Assembly: GCA_002007315.1 (NCBI GenBank)
Contig: LNZQ01000098.1
Coordinates: 1-6,490 of the forward strand
Direction: 5' to 3'
Length of the DNA stretch: 6,490 bases
Source of the DNA: Epulopiscium sp. Nele67-Bin004
GTDB lineage: Bacteria > Bacillota_A > Clostridia > Lachnospirales > Cellulosilyticaceae
How positions within the stretch are numbered: position 1 is the first letter of the stretch; each line of letters opens with the position of its first letter. The notes below the pieces were generated by a model. That model was not told the DNA's origin. It made no database searches and saw only the letters and a list, made by a program, of their open reading frames with translations. Positions 6,430 to 6,490 of the stretch are shown here, in pieces. A program made the position numbers and the translations under genes.

Positions 6430-6490
6430 AATATTTATTCTCCTTATTTTGTTTTCATAATTTTTTGGTTTTATTGTTGTTGAAGTTTAT
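6430..6490 (-). promoter_or_regulatory. 5' flank of the chemoreceptor gene, ribosome site AAGGAGAA
   Basis: The ribosome binding site AAGGAGAA occupies 6438-6445 on the minus strand. The remaining 45 bases to the window edge are very AT-rich. I looked for a sigma-D motility promoter (TAAA, about 15 bases, GCCGATAA) and did not see one; the promoter may lie beyond the window. Confidence 0.6.

Overview
This window is a chimera of two unrelated DNAs joined at about position 1190. Positions 1 to ~1190 are vertebrate, almost certainly ray-finned fish. They hold intron-like sequence, microsatellite tracts, a piece that resembles a common fish interspersed repeat, and on the minus strand two consecutive coding pieces of an SLC13A3-like sodium/dicarboxylate transporter gene, joined by an intron of about 100 bases with good splice signals. 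From ~1190 to 6490 the DNA is AT-rich bacterial sequence with Shine-Dalgarno sites, sigma-A promoters, intrinsic terminators and TAA stops, typical of a low-GC Clostridia. Fish DNA next to Clostridia DNA suggests a fish gut symbiont sequenced together with host DNA. A surgeonfish symbiont of the Epulopiscium group is a reasonable guess, but this is inference.

The bacterial part reads as follows. On the minus strand, pyrE (2078-2716) and mutS2 (from 2055 downward) form a short operon with a 22-base gap. mutS2 is cut by the chimeric junction after about 287 residues, so its ATPase and Smr domains are missing. The 152-base region 2717-2868 carries divergent promoters. It drives pyrE leftwards and, rightwards, a membrane-anchored endonuclease/exonuclease/phosphatase (EEP) fold protein (2869-3909) that appears to have lost several catalytic residues. 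That gene ends in a hairpin at 3912-3944. Next come a decayed DUF4160 gene remnant (3950-4141, minus), a bidirectional terminator (4143-4181), tRNA-Leu(CAA) (4188-4269, minus) with its own promoter, a terminator (4354-4397), and a complete methyl-accepting chemotaxis protein with a dCache sensor (4453-6429, minus).

These genes do not form one pathway: pyrimidine synthesis, ribosome/DNA maintenance, a probable pseudoenzyme, a Leu tRNA and chemosensing. No phage, CRISPR or transposase gene is visible in the bacterial part. The points most worth a second look are the host/symbiont junction, the degenerate EEP active site, and the DUF4160 remnant whose conserved Trp codon is TGA.
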